DNA of 64,000 bases. Source: Neurospora tetrasperma FGSC 2508 (lineage: Eukaryota > Ascomycota > Sordariomycetes > Sordariales > Sordariaceae). The translations under genes were made by a program, and so were the position numbers. Below are positions 22,740 to 33,960 of the stretch, piece by piece (positions within the stretch are counted from its first letter, which is position 1; every line of letters starts with the position of its first letter). Location: assembly GCF_000213175.1 (NCBI RefSeq), contig NW_009799099.1:2204593-2268592 (forward strand), given 5' to 3'. Below the pieces are notes generated by a model. It was not told where the DNA came from, made no database searches, and saw nothing but the letters and a program-made list of their open reading frames with translations.

Positions 22740-23709
22740 TCAAATCTTCGACACCAGTGCCACCCCTCCATCTAGCGTCACCGTCGCCCCATTCACAAAC
22801 GCCCCCGCCCTACTCGCCAAAAACAGACATGCGCCCGCCGCGTCCTCCGACGTTCCAATCCTCCCCAGGGGATTCGCGGCCTTGATGTCCTCCCCAAAGT
22901 CCCTCAGCGTCGCCGCCATCATCTTACTCGGAAACGGCCCACACGCCAGCGTATTGCTCGTGATGCCCCTCGGCCCCAGCTCCACCGCCATGTGTCTGCT
23001 CAAGTGGTGCAGTCCAGCCTTGCTGGCGCTGTAAGCGTACGTGGGAAGCAGCGGGACTCGGATGCCGTCGATGCTGCCAATGTGGATGACGCGCGCTGGG
23101 TCGATCACCACTCCCTCGCTTCCTTCCGACGTCTTCTTTGCCGCTTTCTCTAAAAGGGGAGTCAAAGCCTGCGTCAGCGTAAAAACCCTATGCAGGTTCA
23201 GCGTCAGCAGCTTCGTCCACGCGTTATCCGGGTACTCGTCGTAAGCAGCGCCCCAGGTGGCGCCCGAGTTGTTGATCAGCACGTGCAGCTTTTGCTCGCG
23301 CTTGGAGAGTTCGTGGGCGACACGGGTACATTCCTCCGCAGAAGAGAGGTCGGCGGGAAGGGCGACGGCGGAACCACCTGAGGAGGTCTTGGAGGCCAGA
23401 GCGTTGAGCTCGGAGGCGGCGGTCTCGCAGGCGGCGGCGTCGCGAGAGGATATGTACACTTTGGCGCCGTTGCGGACGAAACCTTCGGAGATCATGCGGC
23501 CGATGCCTTTGGCGCCGCCGGTAATGAGGACAACTTTGCCCTGTAGATATTGAAGAGGGGACGAATTAGCATTTTTGGTGGGGTTCGTGCGTTGAGGACG
23601 GAGGGGGTTTACTCATTGTACATATGATGGGCGTTGTATGGCATGACGTAGACAGAGACAAACAGACAGACAGACGTACCTTGATGCCGAAGAGAGTGTT
23701 GACATCCAT
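22740..23709 (-). CDS. short-chain dehydrogenase/reductase, RhlG/FabG-like
   Basis: A 276-residue NAD(P)H-dependent SDR. Exon 1 (23709-23680) encodes only ten residues, MDVNTLFGIK; after a 139-bp phase-0 intron (GTACGT to CTACAG) exon 2 (23540-22740) begins at GKVVLITGGAKGIG, the glycine-rich cofactor loop. NNSGATWGA is the NNAG-equivalent motif. The catalytic Ser is in HIGSIDG and the YxxxK pair in YAYSASKAG. The C-terminal LDGGVAL is usual for the classical SDR fold. Sequence style resembles fungal proteins annotated as RhlG-type 3-oxoacyl reductases, but the substrate cannot be read from sequence. It is transcribed divergently from the methyltransferase-like gene, 698 bp apart. Confidence 0.88.
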
Positions 23710-24407
23710 GATGATTGCTCCTTTGCCGACTTGTAATTTCGTCGTCAAAATTGGTGGGTTCAGTGCAAACAATTCAAAGCTCATATCTCATCCGGGAGGA
23801 TGGGAATATAGCAACAGATTCCCCAAAACCATCCTTCTCCTACCAGCCAAACGATTTCCGGTTCTGTTCACCAAGACGGGAGGGTTCTAACAACAAGCCG
23901 AGGCTCGTTGGCGTGGGATGGTACCACCTACCTAGAGGTATCTCTAGACCAATCAACGGGATTATCTTATCGACAGTTATCACCGATAACCGAAAGTTCC
24001 TTTCGCGGGAACATCCATTCCAGCGAGGTGGAGGTCAACCACGGGTTGCAGTGAAGGGGTGCACGGTGAGGACGGTCAACCCCAAGTAGGTCAAGGTGAG
24101 TGCCTCTGGCCAAGCAATCAACATTCACAAAAGCCTACCTCATCATGACAGCCAGGTGAGAAAACAAAGCGATGAAGCATATGCATCATGTGACTGCTGG
24201 GATCTTGATACTTTATTGATTACGCAATGGTTTGGGGGCATGAAAGCAAGTACACTCAGCTGTTCTGCATTCATCGATGGACACTCTGCCCACTTCTTGT
24301 CATTGAACGTGAGGCATCGCAAGAACCTACCTATTTGAAATTATTCCCTGATACCTGCAGTTTATGCAATTTCCAGCACAACGAATAGACGCGTCATCTA
24401 GCACATC
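23710..24407. promoter_or_regulatory. divergent promoter region, SDR / methyltransferase-like gene
   Basis: 698 bp between two divergent ATGs. CACCTACCTAGAGGTA at about 23927 is one of the dispersed palindromic motifs. GTTATCACCGATAAC (about 23975-23989) is a 15-bp palindrome centred in the region and a possible factor site. No TATA box is obvious. Confidence 0.4.
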
Positions 24408-25413
24408 ATGGCAAGCGATCCCCAGCCCCCACTGAACAAATCAAGCGCCGACGACCACGCCATCCAAAGCCAATTCCATCGCCTCCGCTCGCTCTTCAAA
24501 GACTCAGACTACTCCACACACCCTGAACACTGGGACACACTATGGAAGGAATCCTTCACCCCCTGGGACCGCGGCGGGCCCAGCCAAGCCCTCGACGAAG
24601 TCCTGTCCCTCCACCGCGAGCTCTTTCCCAATGCCCCAAGCAGTGCTCATGATTGGGACAAGCCAAAACCCAAAGCTTTAGTGGCCGGCTGTGAGAGAGG
24701 CCACGACGTGTTACTCCTGTCTGCACATGGGTATGACGTCTACGGACTTGACTCATCCGTGACAAGCATGGAGGAGGCCAAGAAGAACGAGAAACGGGTG
24801 GCGGAAGAGGATGCAGAGGGCAAGTGGAAGGAGGTGTATGCACCGAGGAGGGAGCTAGGCGTTACGACAAAGGGCAGGGTGATGTGGGTGACGGGAGACT
24901 TTTTCGAGGACGACTGGGTGAATGATTCGGGATATGGAAAGGTGAAGACTGGGTTTGATCTCATTTTTGATTATACGGTAAGTGTTCCGTCTCCTTGGAT
25001 GGTGTCCTGGCCTGATTGAAGTGACAGAGTCGAGAAACACTAACTCAAGACTCGTTGCCAGTTCTTTTGCGCCCTTCCGCCTGAAGCACGCCCACAATGG
25101 GCCAAGAGATTGTCCCGATCTTCTCAACCCCGACGGCGGAAGACTAGTCTGCCTCGAGTGGCCACTTGACAAGGACCCCATGACTGGCGGCCCGCCTTGG
25201 GGTGTTTCGGGCGACCTGTATCTTGCCCATCTTGGGCATCCGGGCCAGTTGTTGCCATATGACGACAAGGGACAGGTAGTGGACGGAAGCGCGGATACAA
25301 CACCGGTTGCTCTCAAACGGCTGGCACGTACACAGCCCGCATGCACACACAAGGCTGGGTACGACAACCAAGGAAACGTAGTTGACCGTGTTTCGGTCTG
25401 GAGCCACCAGTAA
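24408..25413 (+). CDS. thiopurine S-methyltransferase-like SAM-dependent methyltransferase, interrupted by a +1 frameshift
   Basis: A class I SAM methyltransferase of the TPMT-like family, where fungal members methylate small thiol or halide-type acceptors. Exon 1 is 24408-24977; an 84-bp phase-0 intron (GTAAGT, branch CTAAC, CCAG) leads to exon 2 at 25062. Seen are WDTLWKESFTPWDRGGPS, the SAM loop ALVAGCERGHDVLLLSAHGY, DLIFDYT-FFCALPPEARP, then CLEWPL and GPPWGVS, all family features. At 25114-25116 a CCC run has one base too many: the frame before it reads QWAKRLS, and the family continuation DLLNPDGGRLVCLEW is in the next frame. Read straight, the protein would end after about 25 wrong residues. 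With one C fewer it would be 306 residues. This is either a sequence error or a recent loss of function. The rest is undamaged, which favours error or a very young pseudogene. Confidence 0.8.
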
Positions 25414-25536
25414 GGGTGGTCGGGGGAAACCTTTTCGGTTACAGTTACTTTGTGTGTGCGAAAGAGCAACCTAGCAACAGGGAGAGTGGCACTTTTATCG
25501 TTTGCTTGATAACTCGCCTTTTGGCAAATCATGGTC

Positions 25537-26523
25537 TCAAACAGCTGCTTTGCGTAGCGAGTTGAAGTGTTCTCCAAGGCCATATCCATGACGATAGTAC
25601 GCCAACCACAGGACCTTCAGCTCCTCCTTGTCCCCGTTGCTCTCCCCATTTGCGACAGCGTTGGGTTGTATCACCTCCGTCCGACCGTCCTGCACCACCC
25701 TGATCTCCACGTTATACGCGTTTGCCAGCGCCGTCAGCTCCAGCTGCCCACCCCACTCTGCTGTGTCTCGTATCTTGGCCACGTAGGTCTCGAAGGGCTC
25801 CTCGAGAAAAGGCGCAAAATCGTCCGTGTGTTTCTCCATGTAGTCAACCGCCACATGACGCACGATCCTATAAGGCGGCAGCTTCTCTTGTGTTTGCGCT
25901 CCCTTGTTCGCGGACAAGGCCCCATCTACTGGAAGCCCGTGGACAGCAAGCTGATCTGCCACTGCGGAGAAGAGGCAGTGCCCATCGGGTTCGATGTCCT
26001 TCTCTTCCAAAGAATGCGCCTTGAATTCGCGCAACATATATGCCTTTTCGATACCGCGATGGTCCACCATGCTCGAGGCCTCTTTCTCGGCTGCTGCCGA
26101 AGCAGCTTCTATTTCCGCTTGGCGACGGGCGAGACGCTCCTTCTGGCGGTTTCGTTTCTTTCCTCCGCCGCTGGAGGACTGCTCTACCGGAGGAGGGGGA
26201 CTTGTTTTACTCGACTGTTCGGAGACGGTGGTCTTCTGTAGCTTCTCAGTCACATCGTTGACTGTTGGTTCTTCAACGTCTTGCTCTTCCTCAAGCTCCT
26301 GGACCTGCTCGTCGTTGTCGTCATTGTCGTCACCTCCTTGCAGCTTCCTGAGCTCCTCCTCTTGTCTCGCTTTCAGTTCGAGCTCCAATTGGGCGCATTC
26401 ATCATTGACGCCCTTGCGTGTCTTCTTGGTCGCGTTCTTCTTCTTGTTTGTGATGCGTGACACAAGGTCTCTTTGCTCCTTGCGATGCCGAGCTTGCATT
26501 TGTTCGAGGGTTTCGGACTCCAT
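25537..26523 (-). CDS. OTU-domain cysteine protease (deubiquitinase, OTU2/OTUD6-like)
   Basis: A 328-residue single-exon protein expected to cleave ubiquitin chains; the OTU2/OTUD6 group acts on ribosome- and translation-linked substrates. Residues 1-170 are a charged coiled-coil-like region (many Glu/Lys/Arg, MQARHRKEQRDL, KKRNRQKERLARRQAEIE), characteristic of this subgroup. The OTU catalytic centre is EPDGHCLFSAVADQL with Asp180 and nucleophile Cys183. WGGQLELTALA is the conserved middle motif, and the catalytic His is His319 in GLGEHFNSL near the C-terminus. The length and layout match OTU2/OTUD6B rather than larger OTUs. Its 3' end is only 123 bp from that of the methyltransferase-like gene (convergent). 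The promoter side at about 26757-26766 has AACCCTAACC, a motif found in front of translation-related fungal genes. Confidence 0.9.
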   Translation of the reverse strand: MESETLEQMQARHRKEQRDLVSRITNKKKNATKKTRKGVNDECAQLELELKARQEEELRKLQGGDDNDDNDEQVQELEEEQDVEEPTVNDVTEKLQKTTVSEQSSKTSPPPPVEQSSSGGGKKRNRQKERLARRQAEIEAASAAAEKEASSMVDHRGIEKAYMLREFKAHSLEEKDIEPDGHCLFSAVADQLAVHGLPVDGALSANKGAQTQEKLPPYRIVRHVAVDYMEKHTDDFAPFLEEPFETYVAKIRDTAEWGGQLELTALANAYNVEIRVVQDGRTEVIQPNAVANGESNGDKEELKVLWLAYYRHGYGLGEHFNSLRKAAV

Positions 26524-26918
26524 GTTTGCTTGCTCTTGTAGGACCTATTAAGCTTGAAAGTACAATGGCAGTTTCAGGCGAGTTAAAGGTAGCCCGGGAT
26601 GAGACTCGAATGACTCGCGCAGGTAGCCGTAGGTTTAAATGTATTGTTGTGATTGCGAAGAGTGAAGGGGAGGGCGAGGAAGCAATCTCGACAAACACTC
26701 GACGTGGAAATCGTACGCGAATGGGCCAGTGGCGGGGTAGCTCACCGTACAGCTTTAACCCTAACCCCGCTTACTGTACCAAGAGGGGTAGCACGCTGTG
26801 GGGTAACTCAGGCATCGACCGACCGATCTGTACAGAGTACGGATGCGAGAATGTTCGATGCAAGCACAACCAGCCTCATAAGGAAATATTAGACAAACCG
26901 TTCTCAGGTCAAATCACT

Positions 26919-27005
26919 GCGCCGTTGGTATAGTGGTTAGCATACTCGCTTCCCAAGATATTCTCTAATTAGCGAGTGACCCGAGTTCGAATCTCGGACG
27001 GCGCA
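26919..27005 (+). tRNA. tRNA-Gly (anticodon CCC) with 15-nt intron
   Basis: The cloverleaf reads directly: acceptor GCGCCGT pairs with ACGGCGC (26998-27004), discriminator A at 27005. A-box TGGTATAGTGG and B-box GAGTTCGAATCTC are present. Anticodon stem CTCGC (26945-26949) pairs with GCGAG (26972-26976). The loop gives anticodon CCC (26952-26954), read as Gly codon GGG. A 15-nt intron (about 26956-26970, one base 3' of the anticodon) sits at the canonical position. A T-run (27009-27014) just after the gene is a polymerase III terminator. Confidence 0.93.
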
Positions 27006-28554
27006 CATCTTTTTGCCTTTTTCTCGTTCCATATCAGTCTTGTTGGAAGCTCCAGAGGTGTTTAGGGGGGATTTCTTGTTTTTTTTCCTCAACTTCTTTC
27101 TTTGTGCAAATCAAAGGATTACTGTACCAAATGAGCTTCGTCCAGCCAAAGCTACGAAACGGGTAGCTTTATCACTATGGCGTACTCTCAATCAACGAAC
27201 AAGTGGCCGAAAAGACATTCGTCGACACGGTCAAGTATTATAGGTGCTTATGGTACACATTTGATCGCCTATACTCTGGTTTTCTGGATCGTCATTAAAG
27301 CTTCCATCCAATTGCAAGGTTCCTCCATGTTATTCAATTCAATTCCCAGACAGATAAGATTGGACACACGTGCAATGACTCCTTGTCCGTGCAAGTAGAA
27401 CGGTCCTCAGGTTCAGATTCATCAACGGCCTTCATTGGCAGTCATGCACGCAAAACGCCTTTCCCGTCCTGCCTGTTTCCACTCACCCAAACAGTCGTTG
27501 AGATGTTATTTGCCCTGCTGTCTCTTGTTTATTACCGCTCATGTGGGTTCTCGTTAATTGCCTTGGTCGAATTGCGGATTGGTGGGTAGAAGAAGGTTGA
27601 TCATCTTGATATTGCTGTACGCATACATGCATGGCTTCGCTGTCGTTGTGAGGAAAATGAGGAGGTGATCATATGTCTTTGAAATTGCGAGGTACGAACA
27701 TTGCTGGCTCTTGGCGGAGTAGCAAACATATCAGGACTATAAACACCTCGATGCCTGCGGGCAAACTGCCCATATATGCATGGCAGCTGGGCCAGTGTAA
27801 GAGATTAAGGCTGAACTCATTTGCTCTAATTCTCAGATCCGAGTGCCTTTCAACCAACGAACAAGAAGAATGACATCTCCCTCCACAACAAATACTTGCC
27901 CGAAATCTTGCCTACATGCATGGTCCATCAGAGGACGAAACATGGCTGACGTACATAGGCGCACTCACATGCTGCATATGTACATAGTGTACACCTATAG
28001 AAACAACGAAGAGGCACGTACTGCATTCCCATCGCATGGTGATGCTGCAGTGCAGTGGAAAAGATGATGGGTTTTGGTGTGAAGAAAAACGTAGGAACTC
28101 TCGGAAAACGTGGGGCAAGAACAGACGAGGGGTGTGCGATGGGTGGTCAAACAAGAGCAGGGATTGGCCAGTCAGACATTCACATGAAACTCCACCCGCT
28201 GGTATGCAACCCGCGTCATTCGTCCATTTCATCTGAAGCGTGTTTCACACTTTTCTGGAGCCTAGCGGGTGATGGGCTTCTGCAAATCAGATCGATTGGA
28301 GTTGCATTGGAGTTGCCAAACGACAACATTCTCGCGAATTTTCATAATTTTTTTTCAATCAACCTCGAACCGTGACCCCTTTCTAGTATACCTGGAGCGC
28401 TTGCTGGTACGACTAGAACTCCACCTGTACACAGTACAGTATCACGCCCCGGGCAAGACCCCGCTCTGTCCTTATTTTTCCTTTCTTTTTCTTTTCTTTT
28501 CTCTCATCCATTCCAACACGTGCTCTCGTACAGTTCAAGGCTTAGACGTGGTTA
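27006..28554. other. gene-free stretch downstream of tRNA
   Basis: No supported gene on either strand. Open frames are short and of random composition. Pyrimidine-rich runs appear at about 28467-28505 (CTTTCTTTTTCTTTTCTTTTC), which could be a polypyrimidine leader for the candidate exon pair that follows. Confidence 0.45.
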
Positions 28555-28774
28555 ACGCGAGACTTCCATACAATGTCTTCGAAACAAGGGAGAGAATAGG
28601 GAATTTCGACCCTCCTATTGATCCAAACCACGCCAAAGAGGGTAAGAACAACGACTGATCGTATCCCACCAGGTGTCCCACACACATTACATGCACTAAG
28701 ACCTGACTCCATTTACAGCGGGCAATAACGAACCAGATGCTGTTGGAGCCGGGAATGCCATCAAACCAGCCTGA
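28555..28774 (+). CDS. candidate spliced small protein, C-terminal exons only (5' end unresolved)
   Basis: Two short exons joined by a good-looking 77-bp intron, 28642-28718: donor GGTAAG, branch CTGAC 11 bp before the acceptor, acceptor TTTACAG. The joined frame reads ARLPYNVFETRERIGNFDPP, then IDPNHAKE, then AGNNEPDAVGAGNAIKPA and a stop at 28772-28774. The composition is hydrophilic and protein-like on both sides of the splice. No ATG lies close upstream in this frame; the nearest in-frame ATG is at about 28272, across a low-complexity stretch, so a further 5' exon is likely. The start given here is arbitrary. No family is recognised. It could be chance. Confidence 0.3.
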
Positions 28775-31033
28775 AAGTGGTAAAAGAGCCCTCTGTAAGT
28801 ACCAAGCTAACGGAGTTTCCAGGGGTGATGTATACGATCCCGTCGTCCCCAGTGGTTTAGTTCGGTGATCATCAGCGTTTGTCAGTCAATCTTGTGACCG
28901 CCTTCTCGCTCACCGGGCAACCGTCGGTCAATTGCACATCAGTTCCCCCTTATCGATCGTAATCACGGCGGCCCACCCGGCATCAAGGAAGCGTGCCGTA
29001 CATCCATCGTCGGTGCCAGCGCGGTTGTAAGAATGGGATATGCGCCTCAGGATAGGGAAAATCCCTGGGAGGACTTTTTGGTACCTGGAGGGGTGCATTG
29101 GCGGGTGGCAAGTTGGGCGGGAATAGCACAGTACAGGTTGACTAAAGCGCCGTGCAGCGGCGTACCTACATTATGTAAGGTCAGATGCGCAATGTGTTAC
29201 ACACAATCAAGAGCTGGTCGGCACGGCACTACCCACTACCTCTGTGTAAACATATTCGGTGTTACCTCGACGCAATGCTCTCGCCCTCGCAAGTGGACAA
29301 GACGAAGCGGCTGTCGCGATTGTGATTGATTCAGGGGCACACCAGCATGACCACCAGCGCATTTCGGTCTATCATTAGCGGATGCCCATCAAGGTTGCAC
29401 ACCTACGTATTGACAGACTGACAACGGCCTGGGGGGGAGGTGGAAAAGTGGGAGATTTGCACGAATTATTATGCTGCGGAGTCGGCGGTGGAGGCTTTGG
29501 ACAAGCGCAGGATTCATCCGAGGACGGGCAACGGCTGCCGGCCCAGGCTTCTTCAGTTTTTTTTCGAGGATCCCCGTTCTAGAAGAAAATACTAGTGGTG
29601 CATTCTCAGGACCTGCAGCAGCGAACCATCGAATGTACCCTGTTTCTTCTGAAATGTCCCACGATGCCCTCGTGAATGGACGTTTCGGACCCGACTGGAG
29701 TCTACCTCAGAGATTTTCTTGGCCCGGGCTCCCGTCGCTGCCCCTGGCACGTGCCTGAGTGCCATGGCCGCTTTTCCTGCTTTTCTTTCGCTGCCCAAAC
29801 AAGATAGCGAGAGTGATTTACATTTGAAAATTGGGAGCAAATTCTCACACTCCACCGTGGGCTCCAAACAGGAGGTCCCTCTAATCCTTGGCCGCGTATG
29901 TCGGCTCCTCTTATAGCCCTTTTATTTTCCCGTGCCCAGCATTTTATCAAGGATGTACACTGGCGGCGACTCCTCAAGGAGACAAGGGTTTGGAATGCGC
30001 GGGCCAATGGGCGCTCTCAAAGCGATGGCTGATCGCCTGGTTCGGGAAAGAGTGCGATGCGGCGAGAGCAAGGGCAGGTTCGAAGGGGGGTCACCCAAAT
30101 GTACTAGGGTACTCAGACGAGCCGATACAACCAGGAGTACGACCCTGGGACGGTGCAAATACGATGCGTACCTGCAGCACCTAACATAGGTAGTGGTCAA
30201 TGGCAGACCCATGCATGCTCTGAGGAGAGTCTGGTTAGGGTTCTGAGCGTGACTTTCACCCCTTCCTTTCCTTCCAGTCGGGTACGCCGCAGGTACCCTA
30301 GGTGTAATCGGCTGCGGGTCCGGCTTCTTGGGTTCCTCTTGTTCTCGTCGTGGCCCCTAGGCAACCTCCATGGAAGGCCCCCCGAGCCCCCGGGCGCCTC
30401 CCTACCCGCAGGAACTGGAACTGTGAGGCGGGTTCCTGCCCGCTGCAGAGCGGAAAATGAATATCTTTCGCTGGGTGTCTCGCCTTCCTCATTAGTGCTC
30501 CCTCTTCCCCTCCTTCCCCGTAGTCCATCTCCCTCGTCACTCCCTTTTCCCGTCCTCATTCCATCCATATCTGGTGGTCTGAACCTGTTGAACTCTCTTG
30601 GCCGACTCGTTCGACACTTCACTCACTACCACCACTCGCTTTCTGTACCACAGTCACTCATTCATCAATCAACATCTCCATCTTCGGCATCTCTCCGGTG
30701 TCCATCCGTATTTCGACAAAAGACAAACAATCTCGATAACCGACTGCGACTCGTCGTGCTGGTCATATCTGGTGGATCGATCTTTGTCAAGACTGCAATT
30801 CTCCGGCTCGCCCATTCGACCTCATCCCATATCGATAAATCCGACAAGCGAATACGGTTTTTGGCAACACAACCTTGGTGCGACCATTGTTCGTTTGGTT
30901 CAAGAGCTTGGACGATTGTTATTCGAGCATTTATTCTGCATCCTCGCCGTTGTCTTGAAAGTCTTTCCCCAAAGACATCTTGCAAGAGCCACACGCCGGA
31001 CAGCTGGATAACACCTGTTGTCCTTGGATATTG
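28775..31033. other. upstream region and long leader of the DUF1996 gene
   Basis: No separate gene is called. A 294-codon frame (30153-31037) overlaps the likely leader and has Ser/Pro/Arg-rich random-like composition, so I leave it out. The sequence from about 30480 to 31030 is CT-rich, as expected for a fungal 5' leader. TGGTTAGGGTT occurs at 30232. TACCCTAGGTG-like motifs occur near 30293. Confidence 0.4.
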
Positions 31034-31132
31034 GTAAGTGTATCCTTATGGACGGCCAAGCTCTGGAGCTTGTTCGCGTTTCTTTCTGCACGCTTGCCGC
31101 GAATTTGTCTCTCTAACATCTCGCTCGCTCTC
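31034..31132 (+). other. intron in the 5'UTR of the DUF1996 gene
   Basis: A 99-bp predicted intron: donor GGTAAGTG (GT at 31034), branch CTAAC (31111-31115), pyrimidine-rich tail and acceptor CTCTCAG ending 31132. It ends 31 bp before the start codon at 31164. Nothing open in frame with the protein lies across it, so it is a leader intron. Confidence 0.65.
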
Positions 31133-31163
31133 AGATTCCCATCACTCTTTGAAAAATCTCAAA

Positions 31164-32731
31164 ATGAAGGTTTCTGTAGCCATCCTCGCCGCTGCAGGCG
31201 GTGCGGATGCCTTCTGGCGCATGGAGTGCCGCGGCAGATTGGGTGTCGCTCGCCTCGACCCTCTGGTTAACTACGGTGAACCCGGATCCCATGCCCACTC
31301 GATTCACGGTTCTTCTGGTATGTCCATGTGTCCGGAGGCGCGCTAGGAAAGGATGGATTTGCTAAAACTTTATCAACAGGTTTCAGCGACAAGTCTTCCT
31401 ACGATGACCTGCTCAAGGGTGATTGCACTTCTTGCGCTGTCACCCAAGATATGTCTGCGTACTGGACTCCTTCTCTCTACTTCCAGCATGCCGACGGCTC
31501 CTTTGAGCTCGTCCCGCAAGTTGGTGGTATGCTGTCATACTACTTCCTTTATACGGATGCTGCCAACCCCGACAGTGGCATCAAGGCGTTCCCTCCCGGC
31601 TTCCGCATGATTGCCGGAGACACTAACCGCCGTAACTATACGATTACTGGTACCAACGTCAAGGATGCCGACCCCCAGAAGTCCGAATGGGCCAGCCTTG
31701 GACAGACTTCGCAGCTCGATCTGGCTCAGCGTGCCACCGGATTCAACTGCCTCAACTACAACAAGCAACCTGAGGGTACATTGTACCGTCACTACATGCC
31801 CGACAAGGACTACCTCGATGCCAACTGCGCCGACGGCATTCGCGCCGAAATCATGTTCCCTTCTTGCTGGAACGGCAAGGATCTCGATTCTGATAACCAC
31901 AGGGACCACCTGGCATACCCCGATCTTGTTATGAACGGCAACTGCCCCAAGGGCTTTGAGACCAAGGTCCCTAGTCTCATGTACGAGACCATCTGGGCTA
32001 CCCAAAACTTCATTGGACAATCTGGCCAGTTCGTCTTTGCCAACGGTGATGTTCAGGGCTTCGGTTACCATGCCGACTTCATGAACGGCTGGGACGAGGA
32101 CTTCCTCCAGCAAGCCGTTAACACCTGCACCAACCTCAGCGGCAGGATCCAGGACTGCCCCATCTTCAATATCCAGAGCGAGGCTGAGCAGAACCAGTGC
32201 ACCTTTGACAAGAACCCCGAGGTCTCCCAGATGCTCAAGAGCTCTCTCAACGAGAAGACTACCGGAGTGATCGGCGACTCCCTTCCCGGCGGTGTCAAGA
32301 TTGCTTACGGACCTGAGCCCGCCGATGCGGCCAATGCTGGATCGCATACCACCACTGTCGAAGTCCCAACTGCTACTTACTCCCAGGGTGCCACTGTCAC
32401 CGACGGAAACTACATGCCCGGTGGTGTTTTCAAGGCTGCTAAGTTCGGCGTCCCCGCTGCCGAAAGCGCTGTCAACTCCATCAGCACCACCACCGAAGCT
32501 TTGCCCACTATTACTGAGGCGCCTACCGTCGCCGCGGAGGACGATGGCTTCACCGCCATCAGGACCGAGTACATTACCAAGGGCAATGTTGTCAGCATGG
32601 TTATCGTCAAGGAGGCTCTCGAGTACGTGACCGTCACGACCACTACTGTTACGGCTGTCCAGACCGTTCAGGCCCGCCAGTACTCTCACCTGCACCGCCA
32701 CAAGGTCCGCGCTGCGAACAACCGGGCCTAA
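31164..32731 (+). CDS. secreted DUF1996 protein
   Basis: A 501-residue secreted protein of unknown function. Exon 1 (31164-31317) and exon 2 (31380-32731) flank a 62-bp intron (GTATGT, branch GCTAAA, CAACAG). The signal peptide is MKVSVAILAAAGGADAFWRM. The DUF1996 start is seen as LDPLVNYGEPGSHAHSIHGS, the family's DP...S.H.H motif, with conserved blocks SYYFLYTD, FPPGFRMIAGD, IMFPSCWNGKDLDSDNHRDH, FGYHADFMNGWD and Cys residues. The catalytic role of the family is not established. A Thr/Ser-rich tail (about 330-501) follows, without a cellulose-binding or WSC module. The tail ends in Thr-rich and basic sequence with no GPI-type hydrophobic end. Codon use is strongly C-ending, typical of a well-expressed gene. 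Confidence 0.9.
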
Positions 32732-33960
32732 GTCATATGCTACATGACTGCTTCCGGTATCTGAATTTCACTTCTACAGGCTTTGTCCCCTTCTGGTGAC
32801 ATTAGCTTTAGGCCACATTAGTGAAGAGGGATCTTTATGGCCATTTGTTCTTGTTTATGCTTTGTTATATCCCTAATGGAATCTTGTTTCGTGGATTGGA
32901 CTTTGCATTTCAAAAGGTCATTATGCGAGTTATGCGGGCGAGGAGGAGGCGGTATGAGAAGGCCAGTGGATTTAAAGAGATACTCAGAAGGTAGAATGAA
33001 AGTTGATACTGCAAAGCCTTTTCCCTGTGCTTTGGCATCTTTGTTGTGGTGACGGGTAGGTGTTGAGTACCCCCTTGTCATCACGTATATGGTCCTTAAT
33101 TTCTTCATCAGCATGGGCAGGCGTTCTACGGTAATACATCTCGCTATATACCTCTTCATAGGGCTAGGTGGATAGACTGGTTTCTCTCCTGAGCGAACAA
33201 TAGGAAAACACCATTAGGAAACAAGCAAAATGGTCAACCATAGGATGTGAAACTGCTTGATCGTTACTGTTTATGTTCTGCTTTTTGCGATGGTAATCTT
33301 AGTACAACATGCCTTGGTGCTTGCGTTGTCACGGTGATGGCGAGGCTGGAATGCTGCTGTGTGGTTTCGGGACGTGGTGTCGTGGTGTTGCCGGGCGCAA
33401 CGCATTCCATTCCATTCGCAGCAACAACGCTGCACTGGATCAACAACACTCCAATTTACCTCAACCGGTAGAAGCATGTTGACATTGCAACAACAAGAAT
33501 CATGCTTCTCGCATTTCCTTGTTTACGTCGTTACTCTTTCCTTCAGGCGCTTCGTTGTTGAAACCATCACCACGCTCTTTTCCCCTACGATCTTTGCCAG
33601 ATGAATTTCGGCGATTGATGAGCCAAATACAAAGAACGAGGTCATAGTACACACCACAAGGAAACATTGGAGCGAGACCAAACATCGATTGCAATAGCGC
33701 GCCACGAATAGCAACAACCAGGGCGAAGAATGATCACTGTCGCCGACTGACTTGCCAAGTGTGTTTGCATCTGATTGTCACGAATCCCGCCCGAAGCAAG
33801 CAAACGAAGGCAGAAACACAAAACAGCACGGCACGTAAAGCAAGAATAGCAACATATTTCCTGCAGAAACCGAGATACCGGGGGATCGAAATCGGAAACA
33901 AGCAAACTGCAGCATCACTGACCACCACAGCCCCGGGCACGATAAGCAAGAGATATCAAC
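32732..33960. other. intergenic stretch, 1.2 kb
   Basis: Between two parallel plus-strand genes. It contains the 3'UTR of the DUF1996 gene and the promoter of the 1315-residue protein. No gene is supported; all open frames are short. No TATA box is obvious. Confidence 0.45.

Noticed and set aside
30153-31037. 294-codon open frame on the plus strand
   Set aside because: Composition is Ser/Pro/Arg-rich and random-like, it overlaps the DUF1996 leader, and it has no domain or splice logic.
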